DNA from: an uncultured Lachnospiraceae bacterium
GTDB lineage: Bacteria; Bacillota; Clostridia; Lachnospirales; Lachnospiraceae
Direction of reading: 5' to 3'
Length of the DNA stretch: 17,887 nt
Assembly: GCA_947003375.1 (NCBI GenBank)
Contig: CAMQOJ010000025.1
Location: 1 to 17,887 of the forward strand
Shown: positions 6,938 through 14,619 of the stretch, piece by piece
Position numbering within the stretch: the stretch's first letter is position 1
Layout of the letters: each line of letters opens with the position of its first letter
Made by a program: the position numbers and the translations under genes
The notes under the pieces: generated by a model
Databases searched by the model: none
Told to the model about the DNA's origin: nothing
The model's input: only the letters and a program-made list of their open reading frames with translations

Positions 6938-7426
6938 ATGAACGCAAAAGGAAGTGTATTTAAATACGGAGACAATGTAGACACGGATGTCATCATCCCG
7001 GCCAGATACCTGAACAGCTCAGACCCTGCGGAGCTTGCGGCCCACTGCATGGAGGACATCGACGGAGATTTCATCAAGAGGGTGAAGAAGGGGGACATCA
7101 TCGTGGCGGAGAAGAACTTCGGCTGCGGATCCTCCAGGGAGCATGCGCCCATCGCCATCAAGGCCGCGGGGGTAAGCTGTGTCATCGCGGAGACCTTCGC
7201 CAGGATCTTCTATCGCAATGCCATCAACATCGGGCTGCCCATCATCGAGTGCCCGGAGGCTGCCAGAGGGATCGGGGCAGGGGATGAGGTGGAGGTGGAC
7301 TTCGACTCCGGCGTCATCACCAATGTGACCAAGGGCACCAGCTTCCAGGGTCAGGCCTTTCCGGAATTCATGCAGCGGATCATCTCCTCTGAGGGGCTGA
7401 TCAACTACATCAACAGCCAATCGTAG
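6938..7426 (+). CDS. leuD: 3-isopropylmalate dehydratase, small subunit
   Basis: 162 aa, matching the short LeuD that pairs with HacA-type LeuC. It forms the swivelling domain that completes the active site with LeuC. Visible motifs are FKYGDNVDTDVIIPARYL at the N-terminus, with the substrate-binding loop after it (NSSDPAELA), and NFGCGSSREHAPIAI (60-74), the family signature. The frame is open back to a TTG at 6860, but the homology starts at MNAKG and GGAGGAGG (6927-6934) lies directly before ATG 6938, so that start is firm. leuB, which often follows leuCD, is absent here; tandem hairpins and a MATE gene come next. The remaining leucine-pathway genes must lie elsewhere. Confidence 0.95.
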   Translation: MNAKGSVFKYGDNVDTDVIIPARYLNSSDPAELAAHCMEDIDGDFIKRVKKGDIIVAEKNFGCGSSREHAPIAIKAAGVSCVIAETFARIFYRNAINIGLPIIECPEAARGIGAGDEVEVDFDSGVITNVTKGTSFQGQAFPEFMQRIISSEGLINYINSQS

Positions 7427-7459
7427 GATTCAGACCGAAACAAATAGAAAATATGTACG

Positions 7460-7502
7460 ACAGAGCCTTGCAGACTACAGTCCACAGACTGCGAGGCTCT
7501 GT
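7460..7502 (+). terminator. Terminator-like hairpin after leuD
   Basis: ACAGAGCCTTGCAG (7460-7473) pairs with CTGCGAGGCTCTGT (7489-7502) across 14 positions with one G-T wobble. The loop is 15 bases and a short TTT follows. It is the likely end of the leuCD transcript. Confidence 0.65.
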
Positions 7503-7533
7503 TTCCTCATAGGAGGCAAAACCTCCTGAGGAA
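7503..7533 (+). terminator. Second tandem hairpin after leuD
   Basis: TTCCTC (7503-7508) and AGGAGG (7511-7516) pair with CCTCCT (7522-7527) and GAGGAA (7528-7533) around a CAAAA loop, with a two-base bulge. It begins one base after the preceding hairpin. No T-run follows, so it may instead protect or process the RNA. Confidence 0.45.
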
Positions 7534-7611
7534 GGATGGAGACGCTGTGGAACAAATGGCCCTTCGGGACAATGTTTACGGAGGGAAAACGCTCCCGGAG
7601 GAGCGAGATAG

Positions 7612-7623
7612 TTCACATGTGAA
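7612..7623. promoter_or_regulatory. Perfect 12-bp palindrome before the MATE gene
   Basis: TTCACATGTGAA is a perfect palindrome 18 bases before the MATE start codon. It could be an operator for a dimeric regulator. No clear promoter was seen beside it, so this is a suggestion only. Confidence 0.3.
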
Positions 7624-7641
7624 AGGGATTGGAAAAGGATT

Positions 7642-9012
7642 ATGGAAAAGGCTTCTTCCAAAAAATACGAAATCGATATGTGCAATGGCCCGCTGCTGGG
7701 CAAAATCATGATATTCTACGTACCGCTGATGCTGTCGGGCATCCTGCAGCTCCTCTTCAACGCGGCGGATATCGTGGTGGTAGGGCGTTTCGCGGGAAAC
7801 CAGGCCCTGGCGGCGGTGGGCTCCACCGGATCGCTGACGAACCTCCTGGTGAACATCTTCATCGGGCTTTCGGTGGGCGCGAATGTGCTGGTGGCCCGCT
7901 ATTATGGCGCAAAGCAGGACATCCAGCTGAAGGAGATGGTACAGACTGCCATCGCCACCGCTCTGGCGGGAGGAATCATCCTGATATTCCTTGGCTTTTT
8001 CCTGGCCAGGCCGGCCCTGGGCTGGATGGGCACGCCGGATGACGTGATTTCCCATTCGGTTCTCTATATGCGCATCTACTTTGCCGGAATGCCGTTCATG
8101 ATGGTGTATAATTTCGGCAGCGCTGTACTGCGGGCAGTGGGAGATACCAAAAGGCCTCTCTACTACCTGCTGATTGCAGGCGTGGTGAACGTGGTTCTGA
8201 ACCTGGTATTCGTAATCGTCTTCCACATGGGCGTGGCTGGCGTGGCCACGGCTACGGTGGCCTCCCAGGCCATCTCCGCCGCGCTGGTGGTCAGATGCCT
8301 CATCTTCACGGACAGCCCCTACCGCCTGGAGCTGAAAGGGATGAAGATTGCGCCGGACAAGCTGCTCAGGATGATCCAGATTGGCGTTCCGGCAGGCATG
8401 CAGGGAGCGCTGTTCTCCATCTCCAATGTGCTGATACAGTCCTCCGTGAACAGCTTCGGCTCCACCGCCATGGCGGGGAACACGGCGGCCAGCAACATCG
8501 AGGGCTTTGTCTACACGGCCATGAACGCCTTCTACCAGGCTGCCATCAGCTTCTGCGGCCAGAACTACGGAGCCAAGAAATACAAAAGAATCGGCAGGAT
8601 CCTGCTGATATGCGAGCTGCTGGTGGTGGCGGTGGGCCTGGTCATGGGAAATGTGGCATATCTGCTCGGCGGTACGCTGTTAAAGCTCTACACCGTAGAC
8701 CCTGCTGTAATCGAGTACGGCATCCTGCGGATGAGAATCATCTGCGTGCCTTATTTCCTCTGCGGCCTGATGGATGTGGCTGTGGGAGCGCTGCGCGGCA
8801 TGGGCTATGCCATCATGCCCATGCTGGTATCCCTGACCGGGGCATGCCTGTTCCGGGTGGTGTGGATATACTCCGTCTTCCGCAGCTACCATACGCTGGA
8901 GTGCCTGTATTATTCCTATCCTATCAGCTGGGGCCTGACCTTCGCGGTGCATCTGGTGTGCTTCCTGATAGTGTACAAGAAAGTGCTGAGGCGCAATCCC
9001 GGAGTGGCATAA
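7642..9012 (+). CDS. MATE-family multidrug/metabolite efflux transporter
   Basis: 456 aa, the usual length for the family, with about 12 predicted membrane helices in two homologous halves. Typical features are LLGKIMIFYVPLMLSGILQLLF at the first helix, NAADIVVVGRFAG, and GLSVGANVLVARYYGA in the first half; the second half has IGVPAGMQGALFSISNVLIQS and FYQAAISFCGQNYGA. Such carriers sit in the cytoplasmic membrane and export cationic drugs or metabolites by Na+ or H+ antiport; the substrate is unknown. The start has AAGGA only 2 bases upstream and GAAAGGG 14 bases upstream, so initiation may be weak. No convincing promoter was found, and expression may rely on read-through past the leuD hairpins or an unrecognised site. 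ruvA follows after only 10 bases and is probably co-transcribed. Confidence 0.92.
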   Translation: MEKASSKKYEIDMCNGPLLGKIMIFYVPLMLSGILQLLFNAADIVVVGRFAGNQALAAVGSTGSLTNLLVNIFIGLSVGANVLVARYYGAKQDIQLKEMVQTAIATALAGGIILIFLGFFLARPALGWMGTPDDVISHSVLYMRIYFAGMPFMMVYNFGSAVLRAVGDTKRPLYYLLIAGVVNVVLNLVFVIVFHMGVAGVATATVASQAISAALVVRCLIFTDSPYRLELKGMKIAPDKLLRMIQIGVPAGMQGALFSISNVLIQSSVNSFGSTAMAGNTAASNIEGFVYTAMNAFYQAAISFCGQNYGAKKYKRIGRILLICELLVVAVGLVMGNVAYLLGGTLLKLYTVDPAVIEYGILRMRIICVPYFLCGLMDVAVGALRGMGYAIMPMLVSLTGACLFRVVWIYSVFRSYHTLECLYYSYPISWGLTFAVHLVCFLIVYKKVLRRNPGVA

Positions 9013-9022
9013 GGAGAGAGAC

Positions 9023-9634
9023 ATGATAGCATATGTAAAAGGAATCGTTGAAGACATATCGGAAGACAATGCTGTAGTGGATGTGGGCGGTATGGGATAC
9101 AATATAAGGATTTCCGCTGACACGGCAGCCAGGCTTCCGGGCATCGGGGAGACAGTGAAGCTGTACACCTATACCAGCGTGCGGGAGGATGCCATACAGT
9201 TGTTCGGTTTCCTGTCCAAAAACGACCTGGACATTTTCAGGAAATGCATTACCGTCAGCGGCATCGGACCCAAGGGCGGACTGGCAATCCTGTCCGTGCT
9301 GGACGCGGATTCCCTGCGGTTCGCCATTCTGTCCGGAGACGTAAAGGCCATAACCAAAGCGCCGGGAATCGGGGCCAAGACGGCGGAGCGATTGATTTTG
9401 GAGCTGAAGGGCAAAATCAAGGTGGAGGACACCGCCATCGGCATGGAAATCCAGGGAACACAGGCTGCGGGCGCGGCTGCGATGGACAGCCCCCAGAAGA
9501 GGGAGGCCGTGGAGGCGCTGGTGTCCCTGGGCTATGGCCAGGCGGAGGCCGCAAAGGCGGTGAACGCCATCGAGGGCATCGAGGCTATGGACTCCGGGGC
9601 AGTGCTGAAGGCAGCGCTGAAGAAGATGTTCTGA
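9023..9634 (+). CDS. ruvA: Holliday junction branch migration complex subunit RuvA
   Basis: 203 aa, the normal length. RuvA tetramers bind four-way DNA junctions and load RuvB helicase rings for recombination and repair. The three domains are visible: the N-terminal OB fold (MIAYVKGIVEDI to about residue 64), two helix-hairpin-helix motifs (SGIGPKGGLAIL at 79-90 and PGIGAKTAERLILELKGKI at 114-132), and a C-terminal three-helix domain (about 155-203) that contacts RuvB. GGAGAG stands before ATG 9023. The MATE gene ends 10 bases upstream and a bidirectional terminator follows. ruvB, which is usually the next gene, is about 5.8 kb away, behind a block of - strand genes and a toxin-antitoxin pair. 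Confidence 0.97.
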   Translation: MIAYVKGIVEDISEDNAVVDVGGMGYNIRISADTAARLPGIGETVKLYTYTSVREDAIQLFGFLSKNDLDIFRKCITVSGIGPKGGLAILSVLDADSLRFAILSGDVKAITKAPGIGAKTAERLILELKGKIKVEDTAIGMEIQGTQAAGAAAMDSPQKREAVEALVSLGYGQAEAAKAVNAIEGIEAMDSGAVLKAALKKMF

Positions 9635-9699
9635 AAGCTGTTCTGACGAAAGGCCTTTCCAATCTGGTGGGCGGCAAAATGAAAATCTTCCATGCAGAA

Positions 9700-9735
9700 A
9701 AAACGGCGGCTCCGATTTCCGGGAGCCGCCGTTTT
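9700..9735. terminator. Bidirectional intrinsic terminator between ruvA and the DUF6440-like gene
   Basis: AAAACGGCGGCTCC (9700-9713) pairs perfectly with GGAGCCGCCGTTTT (9722-9735). The A- and T-ended arms give a U-tract in either direction. It serves convergent ruvA (+) and the - strand cassette. Confidence 0.85.
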
Positions 9736-9796
9736 GGACGTGATTACGCTTGCCTGTACGCTCGTTTTCCCTTGCCGTGGCGCGGCAGACAGTCCC

Positions 9797-9976
9797 TTAC
9801 TTGACGGGGGTGACGATAGGCTTGCCGTCCTGATCCACCAGTACAGTCAGCCCGGTGCCATTCGCCTTATTATGGGAAGCCATCAGGTAATTCACGCCGG
9901 TTTCCGTATCCACTATGACCTTTGCCACATTTACGATGCCCTGGTCATAAATCTCCACAAAACGTTCTTTTGCCAT
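9797..9976 (-). CDS. Small DUF6440-like protein
   Basis: 59 aa: MAKERFVEIYDQGIVNVAKV, then a VDTETGVNYLMASH block and VLVDQDGKPIV at the end. The order ERFxxIY...DTETGVNYL...LxDxDGKP matches my memory of the DUF6440 family of small clostridial proteins, whose function is unknown. No signal peptide or membrane segment is visible, so it is probably cytosolic. The start is firm: AGGAGGTGA (9981-9989) precedes ATG 9976. It is the last gene of the - strand run, 68 bases after the XRE-TPR gene, and ends before the bidirectional terminator. It may be co-transcribed with the regulator and ABC genes, but family members also occur alone, so a link to the exporter is unproven. Confidence 0.75.
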   Translation of the reverse strand: MAKERFVEIYDQGIVNVAKVIVDTETGVNYLMASHNKANGTGLTVLVDQDGKPIVTPVK

Positions 9977-10044
9977 ACGCTCACCTCCTATCCGTCCTAT
10001 CGATTGACAAACATAACCATACCACATAAATGCAGCCATATGTT

Positions 10045-11022
10045 TCAAATTGCCTGAATGGGCGGAAATACTTCCTGAACGGAATGGGGACCGCATCCCT
10101 CGCCCCGCAGCTCTTGAATGCGCCGGCGCGGGTGGGCTCCTTCCAGCTCCATGTTGTAGCCCTGGCTCTCCAGCCAGGCCAGAATCTCTTCGTACTGCCC
10201 GATGGCTTCCTCTGTCCTTCCCATGGAAGCATACAGCTCGGCCTTGGAGAAGAGGCAGGAAATCTGAGTGGAATCATTGGCATATGCCCTGTCCCAGCAG
10301 GAGAGGGCTTTTTCGCATTCTCCTGTCTGGGAGAACAGGTCTCCCGCCATGGTCAGGACATTTATGTCCTCGGCGTCCAGGCGGAGGGCCTCCTTAGCCT
10401 CTGCACAGGCCTCCTCCAGCCGTCCCGCCCTTTCAAGGGCATAGGCGTAGGCCACACGCGCCCAGGCACAGTCCGGCTGGGCGTCCCGCCATTTTTTCTG
10501 TTCTTCCACAGCCTCCTCCAGCCGTCCCAGCTCATCCAGAAGCTTCGTAATCTGCTGGTGGGCGGACATCCAGAAAAGGCTGCTATGGTCCCCCTCTGCA
10601 ATGGCAAGGCGGTAATAACGCAGGGCCATTTGGGAATCCCTGCGGGAGCGCACATGGTATAACAGCCCATAGTTCACATAGTCTTCCGTGGAGGCCTTCC
10701 CGTTCAGGATGACTTCCCCCAGGGCCTCTGCCGCCAGCCGGAAATCTTTTTCCCTACCGTTCTCGTCTGTATAGAAAGCCACCAGCTCGCTGCGCTCACT
10801 GCCATAGCCGGGATAGCGTCTGGCGCTGGCATCCTGGAACAGGCTGTCGATGGTCACGCCGAAGACCCCCGCCAGGGCGGGCAGCAGCGAGATGTCCGGA
10901 GAGGTGATGGCCTGTTCCCATTTCGAGACAGCCTGGCCGGAGACGCCGAGAATCTCTCCCAGCGCCTCCTGTGACAGGTGTTTTTGCTGGCGCAGTTTAC
11001 GGATATTGTCATTGATCGTCAT
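10045..11022 (-). CDS. XRE-family helix-turn-helix regulator with TPR domain
   Basis: 325 aa. Residues 1-60 form a Cro/CI-type HTH_3 domain: IRKLRQQKHLSQEALGEILG, then VSGQAVSKWEQ (recognition helix) and SPDISLLPALAGVFGVTIDSLF. The rest is helical, with tetratricopeptide-like repeats from about 150 to 310, for example ALERAGRLEEACAEAKEALRL, AGDLFSQTGECEKALSCWDRAY and KAELYASMGRTEEAIGQYEEIL. XRE-TPR proteins often sense a peptide or protein partner through the repeats, but the ligand here is unknown. ATG 11022 has GGAGG (11031-11035) 8 bases upstream; the frame is open 10 codons further. It follows the two ABC genes by 114 bases in the same direction and is the natural candidate to control them. 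Confidence 0.88.
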   Translation of the reverse strand: MTINDNIRKLRQQKHLSQEALGEILGVSGQAVSKWEQAITSPDISLLPALAGVFGVTIDSLFQDASARRYPGYGSERSELVAFYTDENGREKDFRLAAEALGEVILNGKASTEDYVNYGLLYHVRSRRDSQMALRYYRLAIAEGDHSSLFWMSAHQQITKLLDELGRLEEAVEEQKKWRDAQPDCAWARVAYAYALERAGRLEEACAEAKEALRLDAEDINVLTMAGDLFSQTGECEKALSCWDRAYANDSTQISCLFSKAELYASMGRTEEAIGQYEEILAWLESQGYNMELEGAHPRRRIQELRGEGCGPHSVQEVFPPIQAI

Positions 11023-11075
11023 GTTGTGGGCCTCCGTTTTCGGGGATTTCATGCCGAAGCCGTTTGGATATGGGG

Positions 11076-11123
11076 CCCGGAGCGCGCGGAATCCGGAGCG
11101 TGGTCCGGGAGCGCGGCATCCGG
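11076..11123. repeat. Near-direct repeat upstream of the XRE-TPR gene
   Basis: The 21 bases at 11076-11096 and the 19 bases at 11105-11123 share a CCGG(G)AGCGCG...ATCCGG pattern at a 29-base offset, close to three helical turns. They lie in the gap between the second ABC gene and the regulator. They could be regulator binding sites or chance GC-rich similarity. Confidence 0.3.
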
Positions 11124-11136
11124 TTCCTGGGCATGG

Positions 11137-12762
11137 CTACCGGTTATGTGGGGATACTATATCACACATGGGAGCCGGTTGTACAGCCTTTTCTTTATGG
11201 GAAACGCAGAGTATGGCCTTGCCGGACAGGCTCAGGACTTCCCATACGGCCTTACGCCCCTCTTCGTCCAGATTCTCAAAGGGTTCGTCCAGCATGAGCA
11301 GGCGGCATTTTTCCAGCCGGAGCAGCAGGCGGGCCAGCTCCACGCGCTTGACCTCGCCGCCGGAGAGCCCGGGGTCCGTCCCGTTCAACAGCCGGTCTGC
11401 CAGGGGGGAGAGTCCGAGCTTTTCCAGAACGGCGTCCACCCGGGCCTCGGAGGCGTCCAGATTGCCGATGCGCACGTTCTCCCGGACAGTGCCGGGGAAG
11501 AGATGGGGAAACTGCTGGACATAGCCGATCGAACCCCTCCAGTCTGCAAGGTTCAGCTCTGTCAGGGGGAGCCCGTCTATCCGGATCTGGCCGTTCTTCT
11601 CCGGGAACAGGCCCCCGAGGAGCTTCAGGAGAGTGGTCTTGCCGCTTCCGTTCTCCCCTTCCAGCATCAGGGTCTCGCCGGGGCTTATCCCAAAGTCCCG
11701 CCGGGGCATGCCGCCCTGGGTGCCTGGGTAGGTATAGGACAGGCCTTCAAAGGACAGGCGTTGCCAGTCCGGGATTTCCCGGCTGCCTGTGGGCTCCGCG
11801 GAGCCAAGCAGCGCAGCCATCCGCTCCTGCTGGGCGCCAAAGCCCCGGAGCACCTGCAGGTTTGTGAGGATGCTCTCCGCCATGGTCCGCATCTGCATCA
11901 TCAGGAAATAGATCGTGACGAAATCGCCGGCGCTGATGCTGTCCCTTTCCACCAGACGCAGCCCGTAGAGCAGGGATACCAGAAACAGCGAAAGCACCAG
12001 CCCTCTCTGGACGCAGTCCGTCGCCGCGTTCAGGGATGCCTCCGGCTTTCCGGTCTCCCGGTGGAACTGTCCAAATCGCTTTTTCATCTGCCGGGGCAGG
12101 CTTGCGGCGCAGCCGTAGGACAGCCAGAAGGAATGGGCCCGGACGATTGCGGCCTGCCTGGCCTTTACCCGGTTCTGCCAGTCCTGCCTGGCATTCAGGT
12201 AGCGGTTGTCCCATTTCCGGAAAAAGAAGCGGAGGGCGATGGACAGCCATATGCCTGCTGTGAGGAGGAGCGCCAGCCTGGCGTCTCTTTGGAGCGAAGC
12301 GTACAGGGCCGTCAGGAATACCGTGCCGTCCGCCAGAAGCCTGACAGGCGACAGGATGGCCATGTTCCTGTATGTCAGGGGATCCGAGGACACCCTGGCT
12401 GCCCATTCGGCCGACTGGCAGGATCCGAAAGCCTCATAGTCTTTTCGGAAGATGCAATCCACCACGGATGCTTCATAGCGCAGGCCTTTCCGGAATATGA
12501 CTATGTTCGTCAGGAAATCCACGGAGGGCATCAGCAGCAGGGAGAACAGGAAAGCCAGCGCAAGCTTCAGGAACAGCCTGCTGTCGGCCAGGTTCCCGTT
12601 TCGGTACAGCAGCAGATCCATGATCTGCCCCAGCAATCCGGAGGTATACACCCCCACGAAACGGTAGTAGAAATAGCTCAGATAGAGGGGAATCGCCGCG
12701 GGCCACATTATCTTCCAGATATCCTTCAGCATTCCCCAGTGGTTCTCAGTTTTCCCGGACAT
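11137..12762 (-). CDS. ABC half-transporter, membrane domain fused to ATPase (second subunit)
   Basis: 541 aa. The N-terminal part (about 15-315) is an exporter-type transmembrane domain with roughly six helices. The ATPase domain (about 330-541) has an A-loop aromatic in LSYTYPG (Y345), Walker A GENGSGKTT (369-377), Q-loop YVQQ (Q416), signature LSGGEVKR (466-473), Walker B LLMLDEP with catalytic E493, D-loop NLDE and H-loop H522. All catalytic elements are intact. ATG 12762 is preferred over upstream codons because AAGGAGGT (12770-12777) precedes it by 7 bases. It overlaps the end of the previous ABC gene by 17 bases, so the two are translationally coupled and probably form a heterodimeric exporter in the cytoplasmic membrane. 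The cargo (drug, peptide or lipid) cannot be read from the sequence. Confidence 0.88.
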   Translation of the reverse strand: MSGKTENHWGMLKDIWKIMWPAAIPLYLSYFYYRFVGVYTSGLLGQIMDLLLYRNGNLADSRLFLKLALAFLFSLLLMPSVDFLTNIVIFRKGLRYEASVVDCIFRKDYEAFGSCQSAEWAARVSSDPLTYRNMAILSPVRLLADGTVFLTALYASLQRDARLALLLTAGIWLSIALRFFFRKWDNRYLNARQDWQNRVKARQAAIVRAHSFWLSYGCAASLPRQMKKRFGQFHRETGKPEASLNAATDCVQRGLVLSLFLVSLLYGLRLVERDSISAGDFVTIYFLMMQMRTMAESILTNLQVLRGFGAQQERMAALLGSAEPTGSREIPDWQRLSFEGLSYTYPGTQGGMPRRDFGISPGETLMLEGENGSGKTTLLKLLGGLFPEKNGQIRIDGLPLTELNLADWRGSIGYVQQFPHLFPGTVRENVRIGNLDASEARVDAVLEKLGLSPLADRLLNGTDPGLSGGEVKRVELARLLLRLEKCRLLMLDEPFENLDEEGRKAVWEVLSLSGKAILCVSHKEKAVQPAPMCDIVSPHNR

Positions 12763-14257
12763 GTACCAGACCTCCTTCCACATGTATGGCGCCGGCCGCG
12801 CAGTCATCGTAAAGCGAAGTATGGGTCGCCAGCAGGACCGGACAGTGCTCCCCTGTCAACAGTTTCCGCAGGCTTTCGATGCCCGCCTGATCCAGAGAGG
12901 CCTCCGGCTCGTCCAGCAGCAGAAGCCCGCTTTTCTTCGACAGGGCCAATGCCAGCGCGATTTTCTTCTGCTGGCCGCCGGAGAGCCCGTTCAGCGGCCT
13001 GTCGAGGAGCCCGCCGTCTATTTTAAACTCTGCCAGGCAGGTCTGCAGACAGGCAGCGTCAAGGGTCTCCTCTGGAATCATTTCCAGCAATTCCCGGAAA
13101 GAGTCGGAGATAGGCAGGTACATCTGCGGGCACCATGCCGCGATCCGGCGCAGCGCCTCCCGGGAAAGGGGCTCTCCGTCCCGGGAGATGCGGGCCCGGC
13201 TTGCGCGGCTGCCGTTTAAGACGGAGAAGAGGGTGGACTTTCCGGAGCCGTTCGCCCCTTTAACCAGCCATATCCCCTTTGCGGGCAGGGCCATCTCCAG
13301 ATTCTCATAAAGGGCGGAGGAGCTGTCGGGGGCCTGGAATATCTGAAGGATCCGGTCCTCCGCGGCCCGGCAGATTCCGCGGTCTGCCTTGAGTTTTCCC
13401 AGTATAGCTATGTACTGATAAAAAGAGGATGATAAAGCGTAACCTTCTATCAGCGCGGGCACAGAGCAGATGCCGCCTGCGGCCAGCAGAGCTCCCGACA
13501 GCAGAAAGCCCAACTGCTGCACCAGGGCCGCGCCGGAGTACAGGGCGGACTGGACGCTGGCGGTGCCTGCCGCCCGCTCGCAGACTTTGCGCAGATCCCG
13601 CTGCCTTTGCAGGTAGCGGCCCAGGAACCAGTCGTGGAGGTTCAGCATTTTGATGGTGAGCATCCCCGACAGGCCGGATATGAGCTCCTGGTTGATATCT
13701 TCCTCCGTCTGCCCTGCGCGGATATAGTTCTGCACCAGATACTTTTCCGTGATGAGCGGGGGCAGGAACTGGATCATGCCGAATGCCGTCAGCAGGCCCG
13801 CTATCCACAGGCCGCTGTCCCTCCGGGCCAGCAGAAGGGAATAGAGGAGGAGCCCCGCCCCGGCCTGGATCAGGCCCGGAAGCTTCTCCGTGAAGAAGCC
13901 CACGCATTCGGGGATATCTTTTTCGCAGAGGACTGTGAGCCTGCCCTCGCTGTCCGGGCGCAGGGGCCCCTCCAGGTATCTGGCGTACAGGGCGCATTCC
14001 AGGTCGTTTGTCCTGCGCTGGCGGCAGGGCGTCCATAACCGGCCCTTGACATAGGCACATGCCAGCTGCACCGCGAATACGACGCAGAGCTTTTCCACAA
14101 TGAGGACTCCTCTTTGATAGGAAAAATCGGATAAGATGTCTACGAAGGCGGCAAGGTAACGGGCGATGAAGAAGATGCAGAAGGTGTCTACCAGGAGCAG
14201 GACCGTACAGGCGGCCATGCAGGGTCTGTGGTTCTTGTATAAGTCTTTTCTGTTCAT
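12746..14257 (-). CDS. ABC half-transporter, membrane domain fused to ATPase (first subunit)
   Basis: 503 aa. A transmembrane domain occupies about 1-300 and a compact ATPase domain about 315-503. Motifs: Walker A GANGSGKST (334-342), Q-loop WCPQ (Q378), signature LSGGQQKK (425-432), Walker B LLLLDEP with E450, SLD D-loop, and H479 in LLATHT. The ATPase domain begins abruptly: no aromatic A-loop strand like the YTYP of its partner is seen before Walker A, so this nucleotide site may be asymmetric. ATG 14257 has AAAGGAG (14265-14271) 7 bases upstream. It is the first gene of a four-gene - strand run (ABC, ABC, XRE-TPR, DUF6440-like). Pairs of this kind export drugs or peptides; no precursor peptide, maturase or peptidase gene is visible here. 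Confidence 0.88.
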   Translation of the reverse strand: MNRKDLYKNHRPCMAACTVLLLVDTFCIFFIARYLAAFVDILSDFSYQRGVLIVEKLCVVFAVQLACAYVKGRLWTPCRQRRTNDLECALYARYLEGPLRPDSEGRLTVLCEKDIPECVGFFTEKLPGLIQAGAGLLLYSLLLARRDSGLWIAGLLTAFGMIQFLPPLITEKYLVQNYIRAGQTEEDINQELISGLSGMLTIKMLNLHDWFLGRYLQRQRDLRKVCERAAGTASVQSALYSGAALVQQLGFLLSGALLAAGGICSVPALIEGYALSSSFYQYIAILGKLKADRGICRAAEDRILQIFQAPDSSSALYENLEMALPAKGIWLVKGANGSGKSTLFSVLNGSRASRARISRDGEPLSREALRRIAAWCPQMYLPISDSFRELLEMIPEETLDAACLQTCLAEFKIDGGLLDRPLNGLSGGQQKKIALALALSKKSGLLLLDEPEASLDQAGIESLRKLLTGEHCPVLLATHTSLYDDCAAGAIHVEGGLVHVREN

Positions 14258-14478
14258 TGCGGGGCTCCTTTGGGCGGTATCCGGTTTTCTGCCTCCTTGC
14301 TCCCCGGGAGGAGAGCCTGCGGCTTCGTCTGTGCGCTTTGGCTTCCGTGTGGCATGCGTGGAAGCGGAAGGCCATGGATAGTTTACGATATGAGCGGCTT
14401 CTCGGTAAGGGGCTGATTGGATAGGACCGGGCTCAACCTCCGGTTGGAATAAATGGAAAGAATGGATGAATATTTATA

Positions 14479-14507
14479 TTGACAATCGGATATACTTTGT
14501 ATATACT
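14479..14507 (+). promoter_or_regulatory. Near-consensus promoter for mazEF
   Basis: TTGACA (14479-14484), a 17-base spacer and TATACT (14502-14507) put the start of transcription near 14514, about 105 bases before mazE. The match is stronger than at any other promoter in the window except hicA. Confidence 0.8.
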
Positions 14508-14539
14508 TAAGATGTGAGATATATTCCATCCTATATATC
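14490..14539 (+). promoter_or_regulatory. Repeats overlapping the mazEF promoter (candidate autoregulation operator)
   Basis: ATATACTT occurs at 14490-14497 and 14501-14508, 11 bases apart (one helical turn), across the -10 element. Just downstream, GATATAT (14518-14524) and ATATATC (14533-14539) form an inverted repeat. Toxin-antitoxin operons are commonly repressed by the antitoxin and complex at such sites; here that is inference. Confidence 0.4.
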
Positions 14540-14619
14540 ATAAGATAAAGAACCTGATACACAGAGATAACGATGTACACATAAGATAGTACACAGACGA
14601 AGAGAGAGACAGGGATCAT

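Larger units (their letters stand above)
14258..14619. other. Intergenic region between the ABC cassette and mazE
   Basis: This 362-base region separates the divergent ABC and mazEF operons. The half next to the ABC gene is GC-rich; from about 14440 it turns strongly AT-rich. A weak - strand promoter candidate is TTACCG (14408-14403), a 17-base spacer and TAAACT (14385-14380). The mazEF promoter lies at 14479-14507, with repeats around it. The frame open to 14375 ahead of the ABC gene has no ribosome binding site and is not called. Nothing else coding was seen. Confidence 0.6.

Noticed and set aside
9700..9735. Possible attachment-site repeat at the ruvA end of the inserted block
   Set aside because: The sequence is a clean bidirectional terminator, and I found no matching direct repeat near ruvB.
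10978..13026. Open frame of 682 codons on the + strand
   Set aside because: It lies antisense to the XRE-TPR start and both ABC genes, whose motifs are unmistakable; its translation is low-complexity and Gln/Pro/Gly-rich, typical of a shadow in GC-rich DNA.
13305..14375. 356-codon - strand frame beginning upstream of the first ABC gene
   Set aside because: Out of frame with the ABC gene for most of its length, Arg/Pro/Gly-rich, and no ribosome binding site at its start.
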